From: Saccharibacillus sp. CPCC 101409
Lineage (GTDB): Bacteria; Bacillota; Bacilli; Paenibacillales; Paenibacillaceae
DNA: 64,000 bases
Assembly: GCF_030518235.1 (NCBI RefSeq)
Contig: NZ_JAULSA010000012.1
Location: 1-64,000 of the forward strand
Reading direction: 5' to 3'
Shown: piece after piece, positions 1 through 8,481 of the stretch
How the letters are laid out: every line of letters begins with the position of its first letter
Position numbering within the stretch: the first letter of the stretch is position 1
Position numbers and translations under genes: made by a program
Notes under the pieces: model-generated
The model's input: the letters and a program-made list of their open reading frames with translations, nothing else
Told to the model about the DNA's origin: nothing
Databases searched by the model: none

Positions 1-88
1 GCTTCATTCAACGAATGAACCGTACCTAAAGCGTGTACGCTTCATTCAACGAATGAACCGTACTTAAAGCGTGTACGCTTCATTCAAC
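1..88. repeat. 38-bp tandem repeat inside R1
   Basis: Units at 1-38 and 39-76 are identical except for one base, and a third starts at 77. Each unit has a 7-bp inverted repeat TTCATTC-aac-GAATGAA and GTAC at two places. The R1 copy at 50625 has one unit and the copy at 27028 has none, so this is a variable-number repeat. The units abut without spacers, so it is not a CRISPR. Confidence 0.8.
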
Positions 89-198
89 GGCGTCGTCACG
101 TTCCCTTGACGTGCCCCGGCACGCCTTCGGAAAAGTTCCTTGCATCGAACGAAAATTCAGCCAAATCTGCTTCCTTCGAGGTTTGAATACACGCCCTA
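1..198 (-). repeat. Dispersed hairpin element R1, copy A (cut by window edge)
   Basis: This is the reverse complement of sequence found again at 50625-50826 and, more diverged, at 27028-27191. The end inside the window (about 179-198) reads as TAGGGCGTGTATTCAAACCT on the minus strand, and the full copy at 50625 closes with a near-complement of it. Copy A also carries extra 38-bp units. The other end lies beyond position 1. No ORF is conserved between copies. Confidence 0.8.
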
Positions 199-286
199 GC
201 GGCAAGCGGATAGACCGGAGGGGATCGAAAGCGCCGCCTCGATTCGGCGGCTGTTCGATAGGGAATGGATTGCGTTGGAGTGGATG

Positions 287-352
287 CAGACCAGACCAGA
301 CCAGACCAGACCAGACCAGACCAGACCAGACCAGACCAGACCAGACCAGACC
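287..352. repeat. Pentanucleotide microsatellite (CAGAC)13
   Basis: Thirteen perfect CAGAC copies plus one base. Open frames across it encode only a repeating low-complexity peptide and have no ribosome site, so I do not call a gene. Such an array is prone to slippage in replication. Confidence 0.95.
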
Positions 353-479
353 GTGGACGGTTGTAACGGATTGCATATCCTTTAAACGTTCTTTGAATAC
401 CCTGCAGGAGTTCTAACGGATCTCACCGCTGTTAGCCGATGTAATCTAGCCAAGATGCCCTTCAAATCCCTATGTTTTT

Positions 480-582
480 GCTCTAAGCGTCGCCCCGTTC
501 CGTTAGAATTTTCAAACCGTCTAATCCCCGCTCTAAGCGTCATCTCGTTCCGTTAGCCGGGTTGCTTTCGTTAGATTAGAGC
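480..582. repeat. Short direct repeat pair with an inverted fragment
   Basis: A 27-bp motif starting GCTCTAAGCGTC and ending GTTCCGTTAG occurs at 480-506 and 530-556 with a few differences. An inverted fragment CGTTAGATTAGAGC follows at 569-582. No coding potential seen. Confidence 0.6.
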
Positions 583-730
583 TGAAGTTGGAAAGCAGGA
601 AAGCCGGCCGGCCCATCCCTCCGGGAACAGCGAAGCGCATTCCACGCTCCTCCCCCGCGCAGAATAAAGAGCGAAGCGCATTCCGCGCTGTCATCCCGCG
701 CGAAACAGCGCAGCGCTTTTCGCGCATTCC

Positions 731-769
731 AAAAATCCCGCCGCTCGGATTCAGAGCGGCGGGATTTTT
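731..769. terminator. Bidirectional intrinsic terminator
   Basis: AAAAATCCCGCCGCT pairs with AGCGGCGGGATTTTT around a short loop. No gene feeding it is visible upstream. The stretch before it, 590-720, contains degenerate direct repeats of GCGAAGCGCATTCC and no convincing CDS. Confidence 0.8.
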
Positions 770-806
770 CAAACCATCCCCGATTTCAGTACGCTGCGAG
801 CACCGT

Positions 807-959
807 GTGGGCCCAGCGGAGGGGTGGAGGGAGCCTGAAGAAGTGGAGCGTTCGCCTTTGAAATCCGATTTCCACCTTGTAACGAGCTTACCAAATAAGG
901 AAATCGGATTTCAACAAGCGATCGTAAGGCCCCTCCACCCCGCAGCGCCCCCGGCCCAC
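807..959. repeat. Dispersed hairpin element R2, copy a
   Basis: A long inverted repeat. Outer arms GTGGGCC (807) and GGCCCAC (953) enclose GGGGTGGAGGG pairing with CCCCTCCACCCC. The inner perfect 14-bp stem is 860-873 with 899-912. The conserved tag GCGTTCGCCTTT sits at 848-859 just before the inner stem. The same architecture and tag, with a different stem sequence, recur at 22667-22821. Confidence 0.7.
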
Positions 960-975
960 ACTCCTCCCCAAACAC

Positions 976-1107
976 TCAAAACGGACTGAAATAATAAAAC
1001 AACATAAACAAAACCGCTTTCACGCCCGTACCGATGCCGTCGTCAAAGCGTTTAAACAGGGCCAACAAAGAGATTACGATCGCCGCCATCGAGAGTACGA
1101 AGAACAT
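976..1107 (-). CDS. Small membrane peptide, 43 aa
   Basis: Begins ATG at 1107 behind AGGAGGGG and ends TGA at 976. The product starts MFFVLSMAAIVISLLALF, has a charged middle (KRFDDGIGTGVK) and ends in a second hydrophobic stretch (AVLFMLFYYFSPF). This fits a small hairpin membrane protein or one with a single strong membrane segment. The ribosome site and clean start support a real gene, but I recognise no family. It lies downstream of the neopullulanase-type gene on the same strand and its stop is next to R2. Confidence 0.55.
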   Translation of the reverse strand: MFFVLSMAAIVISLLALFKRFDDGIGTGVKAVLFMLFYYFSPF

Positions 1108-1226
1108 CGGGGCCCCTCCTGACTTTTCCAATTATTTCAAATCCATGGATAAGGAAAATTAACCGGATTCCCGATATTTAAACGCTTTCACCGAAGGAGT
1201 TCGATCTCCGTCCGGCCGCCGAACCT

Positions 1227-2972
1227 CTAAGCGAGATTCCGGTACAATATCCGGTATCCGTAAGGATCGAGCGGAATCGCCAGCTGTCCGTTTTCCGTCG
1301 GAACGTCTTCGCCCGTCAGCGCGTCGCGCCAGTCGTCCGTTTCCATCGGATGGGACAGCGTGGCAGGGCGGTCCGTATTGTTCATCCACACCGTAAAATG
1401 AATACTGTCGTCGATCCGCTCGTACACGATGCAGGGATCGCCGGCGTTGGCCATCAGGAAGCGGAAGCGGCCGCCGCGCAGCGCCGGATTGTTTTTGCGC
1501 AGCGCGATCATCAGCCGGTAGAACTCGTACAGCTCCCGATCCTGGCGCGACGGCGTCCATTCCATGCACTTGCGGCAGTCCGGATCTTGTCCGCCCTGCA
1601 GCCCGATCTCGTCGCCGTAGAAAATACAGGGCGTGCCCATATACGTAAACAGGAACACGATCGCAAGCTTCAGCTTGCGCTTGTCGCCGCCAAGGCGGGT
1701 CAGCAGGCGCGGCGTGTCGTGACTGCACAGCATATTGAACACGACTTCGTTGGTCTGCTGGGGATAGCGCATCAGCAGCGTGCCCATATGGCTGGCGAAC
1801 TGGTACCCGTCCATCCCGCCGCCGAAGAACGACAGCACTTTTCCGGCAAACGGGTAATTCATCACCGAATCGAACTGATCGCCCAGCAGCCAGGACAGCG
1901 AGTCGCTCCATACTTCCCCGACCAGATAAGCGTCCGGCTTGACCGCTTTGACCGTATCGCGGAATTCCCGCCAGAAGTGGTGATCGACCTCGTCAGCCAC
2001 ATCCAGTCTCCAGCCGTCCACGCCGATCTCCTTGATCCAGTACTTGGCGACGCCGAGCAGATATTTGCGCACTTCTTCGTTGGCGGTGTTGAACTTGGGC
2101 ATATTGGGATAGAAACCGAATGTGTCGTAAGTGGGGATGCCGTCTTTGACCCCGAGCGGAAATTCGCTGACGTGAAACCAATCCGCGTAAGGCGAATACG
2201 ATCCCTTGGCCAGCACATCCTGAAAAGGCGGAAACTGCTCGCTGCAGTGATTGAACACGGCGTCGAGAATCACGCGTATGCCCTTGCTATGACAAGTTTC
2301 GACAAGGCGTTTGAGCAGGGCGCTGTCGCCGAGATACGGATCGACCGTTTTGTAATCGATGGTGTCGTATTTGTGGTAGGAGCTGGCGGTAAACAAAGGC
2401 GTAAAATAAACCGCATTGATCCCCAGCTCGTCCAGATAGTCGACATGATCCAGCACGCCCTGCAGATCGCCGCCGAAATGATCGGTCAGCGTCGGCTGAC
2501 CGCCCCAGGGCAGTGTGCCCGGCGGATCGTTCGACGGATCGCCGTTGGCGAACCGGTCCGGCATGATCTGGTAAAAAATCGCTTCTTTGGCCCACTCGGG
2601 CGCAGTGAATACGTCGATGGCGTGGATATAGGGGAACTCGTAAAAACTGCCTGTAGGCTGCGGAAAGCCGTTGTGGAACTCGTTGTCGGCTTTGTAGCGG
2701 GTTTCTTCGCCGGAGATCAGCCGGAAGACATAAGCGAGACGCTTAAACTTCGGACGCACCGCGCCCTCCCAGTAATCGAAATATTCGTCGGTAGCCGCTT
2801 TGTCCAATTCGACCTCGAAATAAGTGCGGTTCCAATCGTATTTATCCCCGGTCATGGCGGTTACCCGGTCGACGTCGTTCTTTTTGGTGCGAAAACGAAG
2901 ATGGATGGTGTACGGATCGTAGGCGTAAGCCCACTTGTCGCGCGGAACGTGGTACATCGCTTCCCGAAACAT
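1227..2972 (-). CDS. GH13 alpha-glycosidase (neopullulanase / maltogenic amylase type), 581 aa
   Basis: Likely hydrolyses alpha-glucans, maltodextrins or cyclodextrins in the cytoplasm, as no signal peptide is seen. The first ~125 residues resemble the N-terminal CBM34-like domain of neopullulanases. A (beta/alpha)8 barrel begins at EAIFYQIMPDRFANGD. The GH13 signatures are present: DAVFNH (region I), GWRLDVADE with the nucleophile Asp (II), GEVW with the acid Glu (III) and CSHDTPR (IV). A C-terminal beta domain ends the protein, and the length matches the usual ~585 aa. I prefer ATG 2972, which follows AAGGAGC, over the 5' extension. It is the last large gene of the minus-strand group here. 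Substrate preference cannot be read from sequence. Confidence 0.88.
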   Translation of the reverse strand: MFREAMYHVPRDKWAYAYDPYTIHLRFRTKKNDVDRVTAMTGDKYDWNRTYFEVELDKAATDEYFDYWEGAVRPKFKRLAYVFRLISGEETRYKADNEFHNGFPQPTGSFYEFPYIHAIDVFTAPEWAKEAIFYQIMPDRFANGDPSNDPPGTLPWGGQPTLTDHFGGDLQGVLDHVDYLDELGINAVYFTPLFTASSYHKYDTIDYKTVDPYLGDSALLKRLVETCHSKGIRVILDAVFNHCSEQFPPFQDVLAKGSYSPYADWFHVSEFPLGVKDGIPTYDTFGFYPNMPKFNTANEEVRKYLLGVAKYWIKEIGVDGWRLDVADEVDHHFWREFRDTVKAVKPDAYLVGEVWSDSLSWLLGDQFDSVMNYPFAGKVLSFFGGGMDGYQFASHMGTLLMRYPQQTNEVVFNMLCSHDTPRLLTRLGGDKRKLKLAIVFLFTYMGTPCIFYGDEIGLQGGQDPDCRKCMEWTPSRQDRELYEFYRLMIALRKNNPALRGGRFRFLMANAGDPCIVYERIDDSIHFTVWMNNTDRPATLSHPMETDDWRDALTGEDVPTENGQLAIPLDPYGYRILYRNLA

Positions 2973-3272
2973 AGGGTAATCGCTCCTTTTCGGCATAAAA
3001 TGGAGAGTCTGCGAGCGGCGGAAAATACCGGAATCGACCAAACGGTATTCGCTGCAAAAGAAAACTTATGTAGAAAATGGAAAGATGGAGGTTATTACCC
3101 GAAACAAGCAAGCGATGAAACGGAAGCGAACGGGCGGAAAACCCTGCGAAGCAGGCGGCGCAAAAGACACAAATACCCGTCCGTCCGGCGCGTTATCGCG
3201 CCGGACGGACGGGTAAAAATAAACGGTCGAGCCGGACAAACGCAGAAGCGGGCGCTTCTTTGCGAACGAAGT

Positions 3273-4481
3273 TTACAGCGTCTGCGCCGGGGAAACCGGA
3301 CGCGCCGCCCGCTGAAGGAATTCCGCGCGGATTTGTTCCAGCATGCCGGGTACGGTCAGCGTGTCGAATACGGTGCAAGCGAGCATTTTGGCGCCGAAAA
3401 TCATCGCGTCGTATGCTCCGCTTTGCTGCGCCAGGTCGCGGAAGCCGATGCTGTGCAGCTCGTGCTTTGCGTCGACGACTTTGATATACGGATGGATCGC
3501 CGGACAGCGGGTGGAGACGTTGCCGACATCGGCCGAACCGCCGTTCTCCGGCTCCAGAATAACTTCCGAACGGATGCCGGCGCCGAGCAGATTGCGGGTA
3601 AAAGCGTTCGACAGCGTTTCGTTCGTAATCAGCTCGTCGTACGAGTATTCGTAGTTGGACACTTTCAGTTCGCAGCCCGTTTGCAGCGCCGCGCCTTCGG
3701 CGATCCGCCGCACTTTGTCGATCAGCTCGTTTGTATACGGCCGGTCCGCGGAGCGGATATAGAACTGCGCCGATGCGTAATCCGGGATGATATTCGCCGC
3801 CACGCCGCCATGATTGATGATGCCGTGGATGCGGGCGTCGGTGCGGGTCTGCTGGCGCAGCGCGTTGATCGCGTTAAAGGTCTGGAGCACCGCGTCGAGC
3901 GCGTTGATGCCGGCTTCGGGACTTGCGGCCGCATGCGAAGCTTTGCCGAAAAATTCGTACTGGATCGCGTCCATCGCAAGCGAACTGCCCGATTTGCGGT
4001 AGGAGTGGTACGGATGCGCCATCAGCGCGAAGTCGCAGTCTTCGAACAATCCCGCGTCGGCCATCGTCACTTTGGCGCCGCGCGTTTCTTCGGCCGGCGT
4101 GCCGTAGACGCGCAGGGTGCCGCCCATTTGTTCGAACAGGTCTTTGAGCCCGATCGCCGCGCCGAGTCCCATCGTGCAGATCAGATGGTGACCGCAGGCG
4201 TGGCCGATCTCAGGGAGCGCGTCGTATTCGAGCAGCAGCGCGGCGACCGGACCGGGCTTCGGCGAGCGGTACGTCCCGATAAACGCCGTTTCGATATCCA
4301 GCACCGGCGCTTCGACTTCGAAGCCGTGCGCAGTCAGCGATTGTTTGAGCCGGGCGGACGCTTTGAATTCTTCGTTGCCGAGCTCGGGATTCTGCGCGAT
4401 ATAGACCGCAATCTCTTTCAGTTCCGCCGCGTGGGCGTCGATGAGTGCGGATATTTGCTGTTTGTTATTCATCGTATTCAT
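3273..4481 (-). CDS. M20-family amidohydrolase (AbgB-like), 402 aa
   Basis: A zinc-dependent cytoplasmic amidohydrolase of the M20D group, which includes p-aminobenzoyl-glutamate hydrolases and N-acyl amino acid amidases. The metal-binding segment EYDALPEIGHACGHH lies near residue 90, followed by the Glu-containing ETRGAK region. A dimerisation insert occupies the middle. Start ATG 4481 has AAGGAGC ten bases upstream. It diverges from the amino acid importer at 4692 across about 210 bases. The substrate is inferred only to be an N-acylated amino acid or short peptide. Confidence 0.85.
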   Translation of the reverse strand: MNTMNNKQQISALIDAHAAELKEIAVYIAQNPELGNEEFKASARLKQSLTAHGFEVEAPVLDIETAFIGTYRSPKPGPVAALLLEYDALPEIGHACGHHLICTMGLGAAIGLKDLFEQMGGTLRVYGTPAEETRGAKVTMADAGLFEDCDFALMAHPYHSYRKSGSSLAMDAIQYEFFGKASHAAASPEAGINALDAVLQTFNAINALRQQTRTDARIHGIINHGGVAANIIPDYASAQFYIRSADRPYTNELIDKVRRIAEGAALQTGCELKVSNYEYSYDELITNETLSNAFTRNLLGAGIRSEVILEPENGGSADVGNVSTRCPAIHPYIKVVDAKHELHSIGFRDLAQQSGAYDAMIFGAKMLACTVFDTLTVPGMLEQIRAEFLQRAARPVSPAQTL

Positions 4482-4691
4482 ACTGGAAAAACGCTCCTTG
4501 TCGGTTGGACTTGAACTTAAATCTTATCATGCGGAATCAGTGTTTTCAACGGCGGCGCGGGTTTGTGAGAGCGTAAACAAGGATGGGGACACAAAAAAAT
4601 CACGCGACTTTCGATCGATTCTATTGTATAAATATGAATATCATTTTATAATGACTTGTCATTTTAATTAGAGAATTGGGGAGAGCGCATT

Positions 4692-6170
4692 GTGAGACTG
4701 AAAAAGATTACCCATTTGATGCTGGCCCTGCTGCTGACGGTGCTGGCGGTTTATCCCGGCTACGCACACGCCGAAGCGCAGAATGCGAGCGCATCCGATA
4801 CACCGGAGAAAAAAACGATCAAAGTCGGGCTGAGCGCCGACTTTGCGCCGTACGAGTTTATTATGACCGTCGACGGCAACAGCAAGATCGTCGGTTCCGA
4901 CGTCATGATCGCCGAGCAGATCGCGTCTGACATGGGCGCGGAGCTCCAGCTTGAGAATATGCCGTTCGACAGCCTGCTGCCGGCGCTGCAAAGCGGCCGC
5001 ATCGATATGGTCATCTCCGGCATGACGCCGACCGACGAGCGCAGACAGAACGTCGACTTCTCCGACCTGTACTATGTGTCGAGACAGGTTATTCTGACGC
5101 GCGCCGGCGACGTCGACAAGTACAAAACGATGGACGAATTGGCAGGCAAGCCGATCGGCGTGCAAACCGGTTCGATTCAGGAAGAAATCGCAAACGGTAT
5201 TCCGGACGCGCAGGTTACGGCCGTCAAAAGTATTTCCGACGTCGTCAGCCTGCTGCTGTCTGACCGCGTCGACGCCGCCGTGTTCGAAGGACCGGTAGCG
5301 GAATCGCAGGTCAAGAACCGCGCGGGACTGGGCATCGCCGAAGCGGTGCCGGAAGACAGCGATACGCCGATGGCGATTGCGGTCGAGAAAGGCAATACCG
5401 GATTGCTGACGCAGATCAACTCCACGCTGGAGCGGTTGAACAGCGAAAACGCCGTCGACGAATATATCCGCCAGGCGAACGAAATGAACACCGGCGAAAC
5501 GGCTCCGGGCAATATCTTCTCGTTCTTCTGGAAATACCGCGGATTCTACGGCGACGGCGTAAAGTATACGCTGCTGCTGTCCGCGCTGGGCGTGCTGTTC
5601 GGCTTCCTGATCGGCCTGCTGATCGCGCTGCTGCGCTTGTCGGGCGTCAAGATCCTGAAATGGATCGCGGTCGTCTACACCGAAGTGCTGCGCGGCACCC
5701 CGATGCTGGTGCAGCTGCTGATTATCCACTTCGGCTTCGCGACGGCGTTCGATATCAAGTTTACGGTGCTGCAATCGGGTATTATCACCCTGTCGATCAA
5801 CAGCTCGGCTTATCTGGCGGAGATCTTCCGCGCGGGCATTCAGGGCGTCGACAAAGGGCAGATGGAAGCGGCACGCTCGCTCGGTATGCCGTACGGCATG
5901 GCGATGAGAACGATCGTGATTCCGCAGGCGATCAAAAGCGTTCTGCCGGCGATCGGCAACGAATTCGTCGTCATTATCAAAGAATCGTCGATCGTATCGT
6001 TTATCGGCGTCGCCGACCTGATGTTCCAGGCCAACGCGGTGCGCACGCTGACTTATTCCGGTCTGTACCCGCTTGTAATCGCGGCCGCGATCTATCTGGT
6101 CATGACCCTGATTCTGTCCAAACTGCTTAATGTATTCGAACGGAGGTTGAGCGCCGGTGATAACCGTTAA
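4692..6170 (+). CDS. Amino acid ABC transporter: fused substrate-binding protein and permease, 492 aa
   Basis: Residues 1-27 form a signal segment ending near AHA. Residues ~42-265 are a polar-amino-acid binding domain ([13 protein letters not shown], then [16 protein letters not shown]). From ~275 onward is a permease with several membrane helices. Its EAA loop [20 protein letters not shown] is the contact for the ATPase. The fused binding protein/permease layout is known from GlnP-like importers of Gram-positives. The start is GTG 4692 behind GGGGAGAGC. It overlaps the ATPase gene by 14 bases. The substrate is probably glutamine, glutamate or arginine, which sequence alone cannot settle. 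Confidence 0.9.
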   Translation: MRLKKITHLMLALLLTVLAVYPGYAHAEAQNASASDTPEKKTIKVGLSADFAPYEFIMTVDGNSKIVGSDVMIAEQIASDMGAELQLENMPFDSLLPALQSGRIDMVISGMTPTDERRQNVDFSDLYYVSRQVILTRAGDVDKYKTMDELAGKPIGVQTGSIQEEIANGIPDAQVTAVKSISDVVSLLLSDRVDAAVFEGPVAESQVKNRAGLGIAEAVPEDSDTPMAIAVEKGNTGLLTQINSTLERLNSENAVDEYIRQANEMNTGETAPGNIFSFFWKYRGFYGDGVKYTLLLSALGVLFGFLIGLLIALLRLSGVKILKWIAVVYTEVLRGTPMLVQLLIIHFGFATAFDIKFTVLQSGIITLSINSSAYLAEIFRAGIQGVDKGQMEAARSLGMPYGMAMRTIVIPQAIKSVLPAIGNEFVVIIKESSIVSFIGVADLMFQANAVRTLTYSGLYPLVIAAAIYLVMTLILSKLLNVFERRLSAGDNR

Positions 6171-6879
6171 AAATCTGCAAAAATCTTTCGGTAAAAACGT
6201 TGTTCTGCGCGGGATCGATGCGAATATCCAAAAAGGCGAAGTGGTCGTCGTAATCGGACCGAGCGGCTCGGGCAAAAGTACGTTTTTGCGCTGTCTGAAC
6301 CGTCTGGAAGAAGCCGGCGGCGGCGAGATCCTGTTCGAGAACAAACCGATCACGGACAAGAAAAACAATATCGACAAAACGCGCGAAAAAATGGGCATGG
6401 TGTTCCAGCAGTTCAACCTGTTCCCGCACAAGACCGTGTTGGAAAATATTACGCTTGCGCCGATCAAGCTTCAAGGCATCTCCAAAGCGGAAGCCGACAA
6501 GCGCGCGGAAGTTCTGCTGCAATCGGTCGGGTTGGCCGACAAAAAAAGCGCTTATCCGGCGCAGCTGTCCGGCGGACAAAAGCAGCGCATCGCGATCGTG
6601 CGGGCGCTGGCGATGCAGCCGCACGTCATGCTGTTCGACGAGCCGACCTCGGCGCTCGACCCGGAAATGGTCGGCGAGGTGCTCGACGTCATGAAGAAGC
6701 TGGCCGAAGACGGCATGACGATGGTCATCGTCACGCACGAGATGGGCTTCGCCCGCGAAGTCGGCGACCGTATCCTGTTTATGGACGGCGGCGTGATCGT
6801 CGAGGAAGGCACGCCGGACGAAGTGTTCGGCGCGCCGAAGAACGGGCGGACGCAGGATTTTTTGAGTAAGGTTTTGTGA
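6157..6879 (+). CDS. Amino acid ABC transporter ATP-binding protein (GlnQ type), 240 aa
   Basis: Energises the fused importer just upstream. Walker A is GPSGSGKST at about 34-42, the Q-loop is in [10 protein letters not shown], the signature is LSGGQKQR and Walker B is [14 protein letters not shown]. The switch His is in IVTHEMGFA. The start is GTG 6157 inside the 3' end of the previous gene with CGGAGG before it, suggesting translational coupling. Length and motifs are normal for the GlnQ/ArtP/HisP group. Confidence 0.93.
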   Translation: MITVKNLQKSFGKNVVLRGIDANIQKGEVVVVIGPSGSGKSTFLRCLNRLEEAGGGEILFENKPITDKKNNIDKTREKMGMVFQQFNLFPHKTVLENITLAPIKLQGISKAEADKRAEVLLQSVGLADKKSAYPAQLSGGQKQRIAIVRALAMQPHVMLFDEPTSALDPEMVGEVLDVMKKLAEDGMTMVIVTHEMGFAREVGDRILFMDGGVIVEEGTPDEVFGAPKNGRTQDFLSKVL

Positions 6880-6884
6880 GGCTC

Positions 6885-6954
6885 GCTCATTCTAATTCGG
6901 CACTCGGGTTGTTTTCCTTCGGAAAGCCAAAGGTCGTTTCGAATTAGAATGAGC
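6885..6954 (+). terminator. Long hairpin after the amino acid transporter operon
   Basis: GCTCATTCTAATTCG (6885-6899) pairs perfectly with 6940-6954, 15 bp, around a ~40-base loop that contains a smaller hairpin. There is no T-run after it, so it may act as an mRNA 3' stabiliser or a hairpin element rather than a classic terminator. Confidence 0.5.
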
Positions 6955-7015
6955 TCGCCGGGCGGGGCAGGGATTAAGATCAAGATAAAAGATTAAGGTC
7001 AAGAAACACAAAATT

Positions 7016-7404
7016 AAGCTCGGACACTTTTTGTCCGGGCTTCAGCGCGTCGAGAAAGCCGGGTAGGGTACCAAACGGAAAATAGCGGCACAGGTACACT
7101 TATTTGGGGCGAAACTCTTCGATTTCTTCAAATAGCGACGTAGGTGCAACTATTCGGGAGCCAAAAGCCGAATCGAGGCGGAAAAGCACGAAATAAGTGT
7201 ATGAGCGCAGTTATTTTCTCGAAAACGTAAGATTAAGCCGGAATAAGGGTATATACGCATCTATTTTAGATTCGCCTTGCCAATCGCTTTGGTTCTCCAG
7301 CTCTTTTCCCGATCTTTCATTCCAATCGAATCTACCTATTTAGGTTGACATCCAATCGTTTCTTGACACTCTGAAGCCCGGACACTTTTTGTCCGGGCTT
7401 TTTT
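7016..7404. repeat. Dispersed element R3, copy 1, nested between duplicated terminators
   Basis: A ~330-bp core (7043-7373) closely matches 36237-36566. At each locus the core lies between two near-copies of one terminator hairpin whose sequence is specific to that locus: here 7016-7042 and 7374-7404, both GGAC-loop-GTCC stems and the second with a T-run. Core ends carry inverted TCGAGAAA (7050) and TTTCTTGA (7359). Inside are four ~26-bp imperfect palindromes of the type AAATAnnnGC..GTGCAnnTATTT near 7080, 7130, 7191 and 7241. No ORF. Confidence 0.75.
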
Positions 7405-7434
7405 GCGTTTTGATTTAAAATTTTAAAAAAGCAC

Positions 7435-7497
7435 TTGCAAATTTAATCAGGTACCCTTAATATTATATCAAGGCACCTGAATTGAAGGTACCTGAAT
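7435..7497 (+). promoter_or_regulatory. marR promoter with AGGTACC operator repeats
   Basis: TTGCAA at 7435-7440 and TAATAT at 7458-7463 are 17 bases apart, a good sigma-A promoter. The spacer contains CAGGTACC (7449), and AGGCACCTG (7471) and AGGTACCTG (7487) follow. These palindrome-like half-sites overlapping the promoter suggest autoregulation by the MarR protein encoded directly downstream. Confidence 0.65.
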
Positions 7498-7514
7498 AAA
7501 AAGGAGGGATTAAA

Positions 7515-8282
7515 ATGAACGATAACTTCGAGCCTCTGGACGAACGCGAGAACAGCGAAGGGCGGGAAGGTTCGGATAATCAAAACGGCGGCGAGCAAAT
7601 GGATCAAGACGAAAGTCTGGCGCGGCAGTTTTTTCATACAATGGCTTTGATGCATCGATATCACCATATCAGCCGGAGGGACCGGGAACATCGGGGCGAT
7701 CCGCATCGGGGGCAGGGAAGAGTGCTGGCGCTGCTCAAGTTGAAGCCGGAGATTACGCAAAAAGAACTGACTTATCTGCTCAATATGCGCAATCAATCGC
7801 TCGGCGAGCTGCTGGTCAAGCTGGAGCGCAGCGGGTTTATCGAGCGTACGCCGTCGGAAAGCGACCGCCGGGTAATGAACGTGAAGCTGACGGAAGCAGG
7901 GCTGGAAGCGGCCAACCGGGCCGAAGAACAGCAGCAGGACAACGACCGGCTGTTCGACTTTTTTACCGACGAAGAGCAGGCCGAACTGGGCGGATACTTG
8001 AAGCGTCTGATCGAAGAATTGGAGAAGAAACTGGCGGAGCAGGGATTTACCGGCCGCGATCCGCGGGCATTCTGGGCGCAGGGCGGCGAGCAGGGGCCTC
8101 CGTTCGGACCGGGCGGACGCGGACGTTTCGGTCCGGGCAGAGGATTCGGACCCGGCGGAGGCGGAGCCAAATTCCGCTTCGACGACGAGCGGGGCGGCCG
8201 CGGCGGTCACGGCTGCGATCCTTTCCGCGGATTCCGCGGATTTGGTTTCGGCGAATCGAATCGGGGTTCCGGCCGGGATTGA
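7515..8282 (+). CDS. MarR-family regulator with Arg/Gly-rich tail, 255 aa
   Basis: A winged-helix DNA-binding domain spans roughly residues 45-150: LKLKPEITQKELTYLLNMRNQSLGELLV-type helices, then the wing with SDRRVMNVKLTEAG. A coiled dimerisation helix follows. Typical MarR proteins are ~145 aa; this one adds a charged N-terminus and a C-terminal ~65 residues of RGG/FGPGG-like repeats (GGRGRFGPGRGFGPGGGG) that look disordered and basic. Ribosome site AAGGAGGG precedes ATG 7515. The promoter carries likely autoregulatory sites. No adjacent efflux gene indicates its ligand. Confidence 0.85.
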   Translation: MNDNFEPLDERENSEGREGSDNQNGGEQMDQDESLARQFFHTMALMHRYHHISRRDREHRGDPHRGQGRVLALLKLKPEITQKELTYLLNMRNQSLGELLVKLERSGFIERTPSESDRRVMNVKLTEAGLEAANRAEEQQQDNDRLFDFFTDEEQAELGGYLKRLIEELEKKLAEQGFTGRDPRAFWAQGGEQGPPFGPGGRGRFGPGRGFGPGGGGAKFRFDDERGGRGGHGCDPFRGFRGFGFGESNRGSGRD

Positions 8283-8394
8283 TCGGCGCCGAGCCGGGTA
8301 TCGCCAATAAAGGATGGAAGCGGGCATTCGATAAAAATGCCTTCAACGCTTCGATCCTTTTTTGCTGCGCAGATTTGCCGGCGAGCCGATCGTT

Positions 8395-8422
8395 TTGGAA
8401 AAAGGCGGGCGACGTGTATAAT
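8395..8422 (+). promoter_or_regulatory. Promoter of namA
   Basis: TTGGAA (8395-8400), 16-base spacer, TATAAT (8417-8422), about 60 bases before the gene. No clear operator seen. Confidence 0.55.
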
Positions 8423-8481
8423 GGAACTCGTTGATGGTTACTTAAATATAGAATGTTGGGAAACGGAAGGGGAGTAAAGCT

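Noticed and set aside
1-88. CRISPR-like direct repeats
   Set aside because: The 38-bp units abut with no spacers, and no cas genes are present.
80-416. ORFs with GLVWS or PDQTR peptide repeats
   Set aside because: They are translations of the CAGAC microsatellite in both directions and have no ribosome site.
1350-4514. Very long open frame (over 1000 codons) opposite the amylase and amidohydrolase genes
   Set aside because: It is an antisense shadow of two well-supported genes in high-GC codon usage; its translation is rich in Arg/Gln/His without domain signatures.
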